Positions 5,830 to 6,488 of a stretch of DNA of 6,488 nucleotides are shown in pieces; the first letter of the stretch is position 1; each line of letters begins with the position of its first letter. Position numbers and translations under genes: made by a program. The stretch comes from Solobacterium sp. (lineage in GTDB: Bacteria; Bacillota_I; Bacilli_A; Erysipelotrichales; Erysipelotrichaceae), in assembly GCA_017419465.1 (NCBI GenBank), contig JAFOLE010000304.1, forward strand, positions 1-6,488, written 5' to 3'. Under the pieces are notes generated by a model, which was given only the letters and a program-made list of their open reading frames with translations, was not told where the DNA came from and ran no database searches.

Positions 5830-6488
5830 ATGTCCGGATTCAAAGATCTGCGTGTGGTAGACAACTTCTACCAGACATCGCTGTTTTTCCCGATGCCGGC
5901 AGTGCTGATCAGCACACTCACCGACGACGGAAAAACGACATGCGGCCCGTATTCCCTGCTTGCGCCGTTCTATGTCGCAGGCAAGGACTACTATGCATTC
6001 ATCCTCGAGGCGCGCAACTCATCCAACACTGCGCAGAACCTCATCAAGCACAAGAAGTGCGTCATCAACTTCCTGCCGGATGACCGCGGAACGTTTAAGG
6101 AAATGGTCCGCCTCGGATGGCCGGGAGACAAACCGGAAGAGAAGATGAAAGACTTCCGCTTCCATCTCGAAGATGGTCACCGCAAAGCGGAAGATCCCGA
6201 CGGCGTATACCCGCAGGTGATTTCCGAAGCGCTCCAGGCAGTGGAATGCACATGGGTCGATACCCTCGACAATGCGCAGGATACCCAGCCGCTTCCGGAA
6301 GGTCAGGATCATTACGTTCTTGAGAAATATCATGACTTCAACGGCATCACGACGCCGTACGGTGCGCACTTCGTTCTGCGCATCGACAAGATCCTCATGA
6401 AGGAGAAATACTACAACGGCATCGTCAACGGCGTGAAGCGCTCTGACTTCCCGCCCCTGCCGGTCGACTACGGCTACCGTGATTCCAA
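5830..6488 (+). CDS. Flavin reductase-like FMN-binding split-barrel protein (partial, C-terminus outside window)
   Basis: 219 codons are open from the ATG at 5830 to the right edge. The N-terminal half fits the flavin reductase-like, FMN-binding split-barrel fold: FPMPAVLISTLTDDGK (20-35), then TCGPYSLLAPFYV (37-49), and the flavin-contact pattern RNSSNTAQNL (62-71) leading to CVINFLPD (77-84), which parallels the R-x-S-x-T-x-x-N stretch of these enzymes. Such proteins bind FMN and reduce flavin or other substrates with NAD(P)H; the substrate here is unknown. The start follows AGGGGG (5816-5821) by eight bases, inside the end of tetR, so the genes are tightly coupled. Codon use is strikingly C/G-ending (ATC, AAC, AAG, GAC, CTC), unlike tetR, which suggests high expression once derepressed. 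A role in redox or electrophile defence would fit a TetR-controlled flavoprotein but is inference. Confidence 0.85.
   Translation, partial: MSGFKDLRVVDNFYQTSLFFPMPAVLISTLTDDGKTTCGPYSLLAPFYVAGKDYYAFILEARNSSNTAQNLIKHKKCVINFLPDDRGTFKEMVRLGWPGDKPEEKMKDFRFHLEDGHRKAEDPDGVYPQVISEALQAVECTWVDTLDNAQDTQPLPEGQDHYVLEKYHDFNGITTPYGAHFVLRIDKILMKEKYYNGIVNGVKRSDFPPLPVDYGYRDS

Overview
The window is an ordinary-looking chromosomal stretch, probably from a Bacillota (Firmicutes) gut-type anaerobe. The reasons are purine-rich Shine-Dalgarno sites (AGGAGG, AAAGGAG), compact intrinsic terminators, an azlCD amino-acid exporter, a Bacillota-style lipoprotein and balanced GC. Lachnospiraceae or Erysipelotrichaceae would fit, but I cannot fix the family from sequence alone. 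I see no rRNA, tRNA, CRISPR array, insertion sequence, prophage or toxin-antitoxin module.

Left part (minus strand, 1-2205). The window opens inside larC, which encodes the CTP-dependent nickel-insertion enzyme that completes the nickel-pincer cofactor of lactate racemase and its relatives. Upstream of larC on the same strand is a 424-residue soluble protein with a long central coiled coil that I cannot assign to a family. A good intrinsic terminator separates the two, only 19 bases before the larC start, so how larC is transcribed is an open question.

Middle (2206-4442). A 121- to 184-base divergent region, depending on the azlC start, carries two near-identical 19-base direct repeats spaced 22 bases apart, which is an operator-like arrangement. 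It is followed by the translationally coupled pair azlC-azlD (branched-chain amino-acid exporter) and a perfect hairpin terminator. Then comes a single-gene unit encoding a secreted lipoprotein with repeated E-N-G motifs. This unit ends in a symmetric terminator shared with the convergent gene on the other strand.

Right part (4473-6488). A GTG-started seven-helix membrane protein on the minus strand carries a His/Asp/Asn/His pattern in its last loop and helix. It diverges from a two-gene operon made of a TetR-family repressor and a flavin-reductase-like FMN protein (running off the window). This operon has a near-consensus promoter (TTGATA, 17 bases, TAAAAT). A perfect 14-base palindrome overlaps its -10 box and start site, so autoregulation by the TetR protein is the simplest reading.

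The most interesting items are the coiled-coil orphan with its repeat-bearing promoter region, the TetR operator and its flavoprotein target, and the membrane protein with a possible metal-site pattern. None of these is strong evidence for a new multi-gene system.
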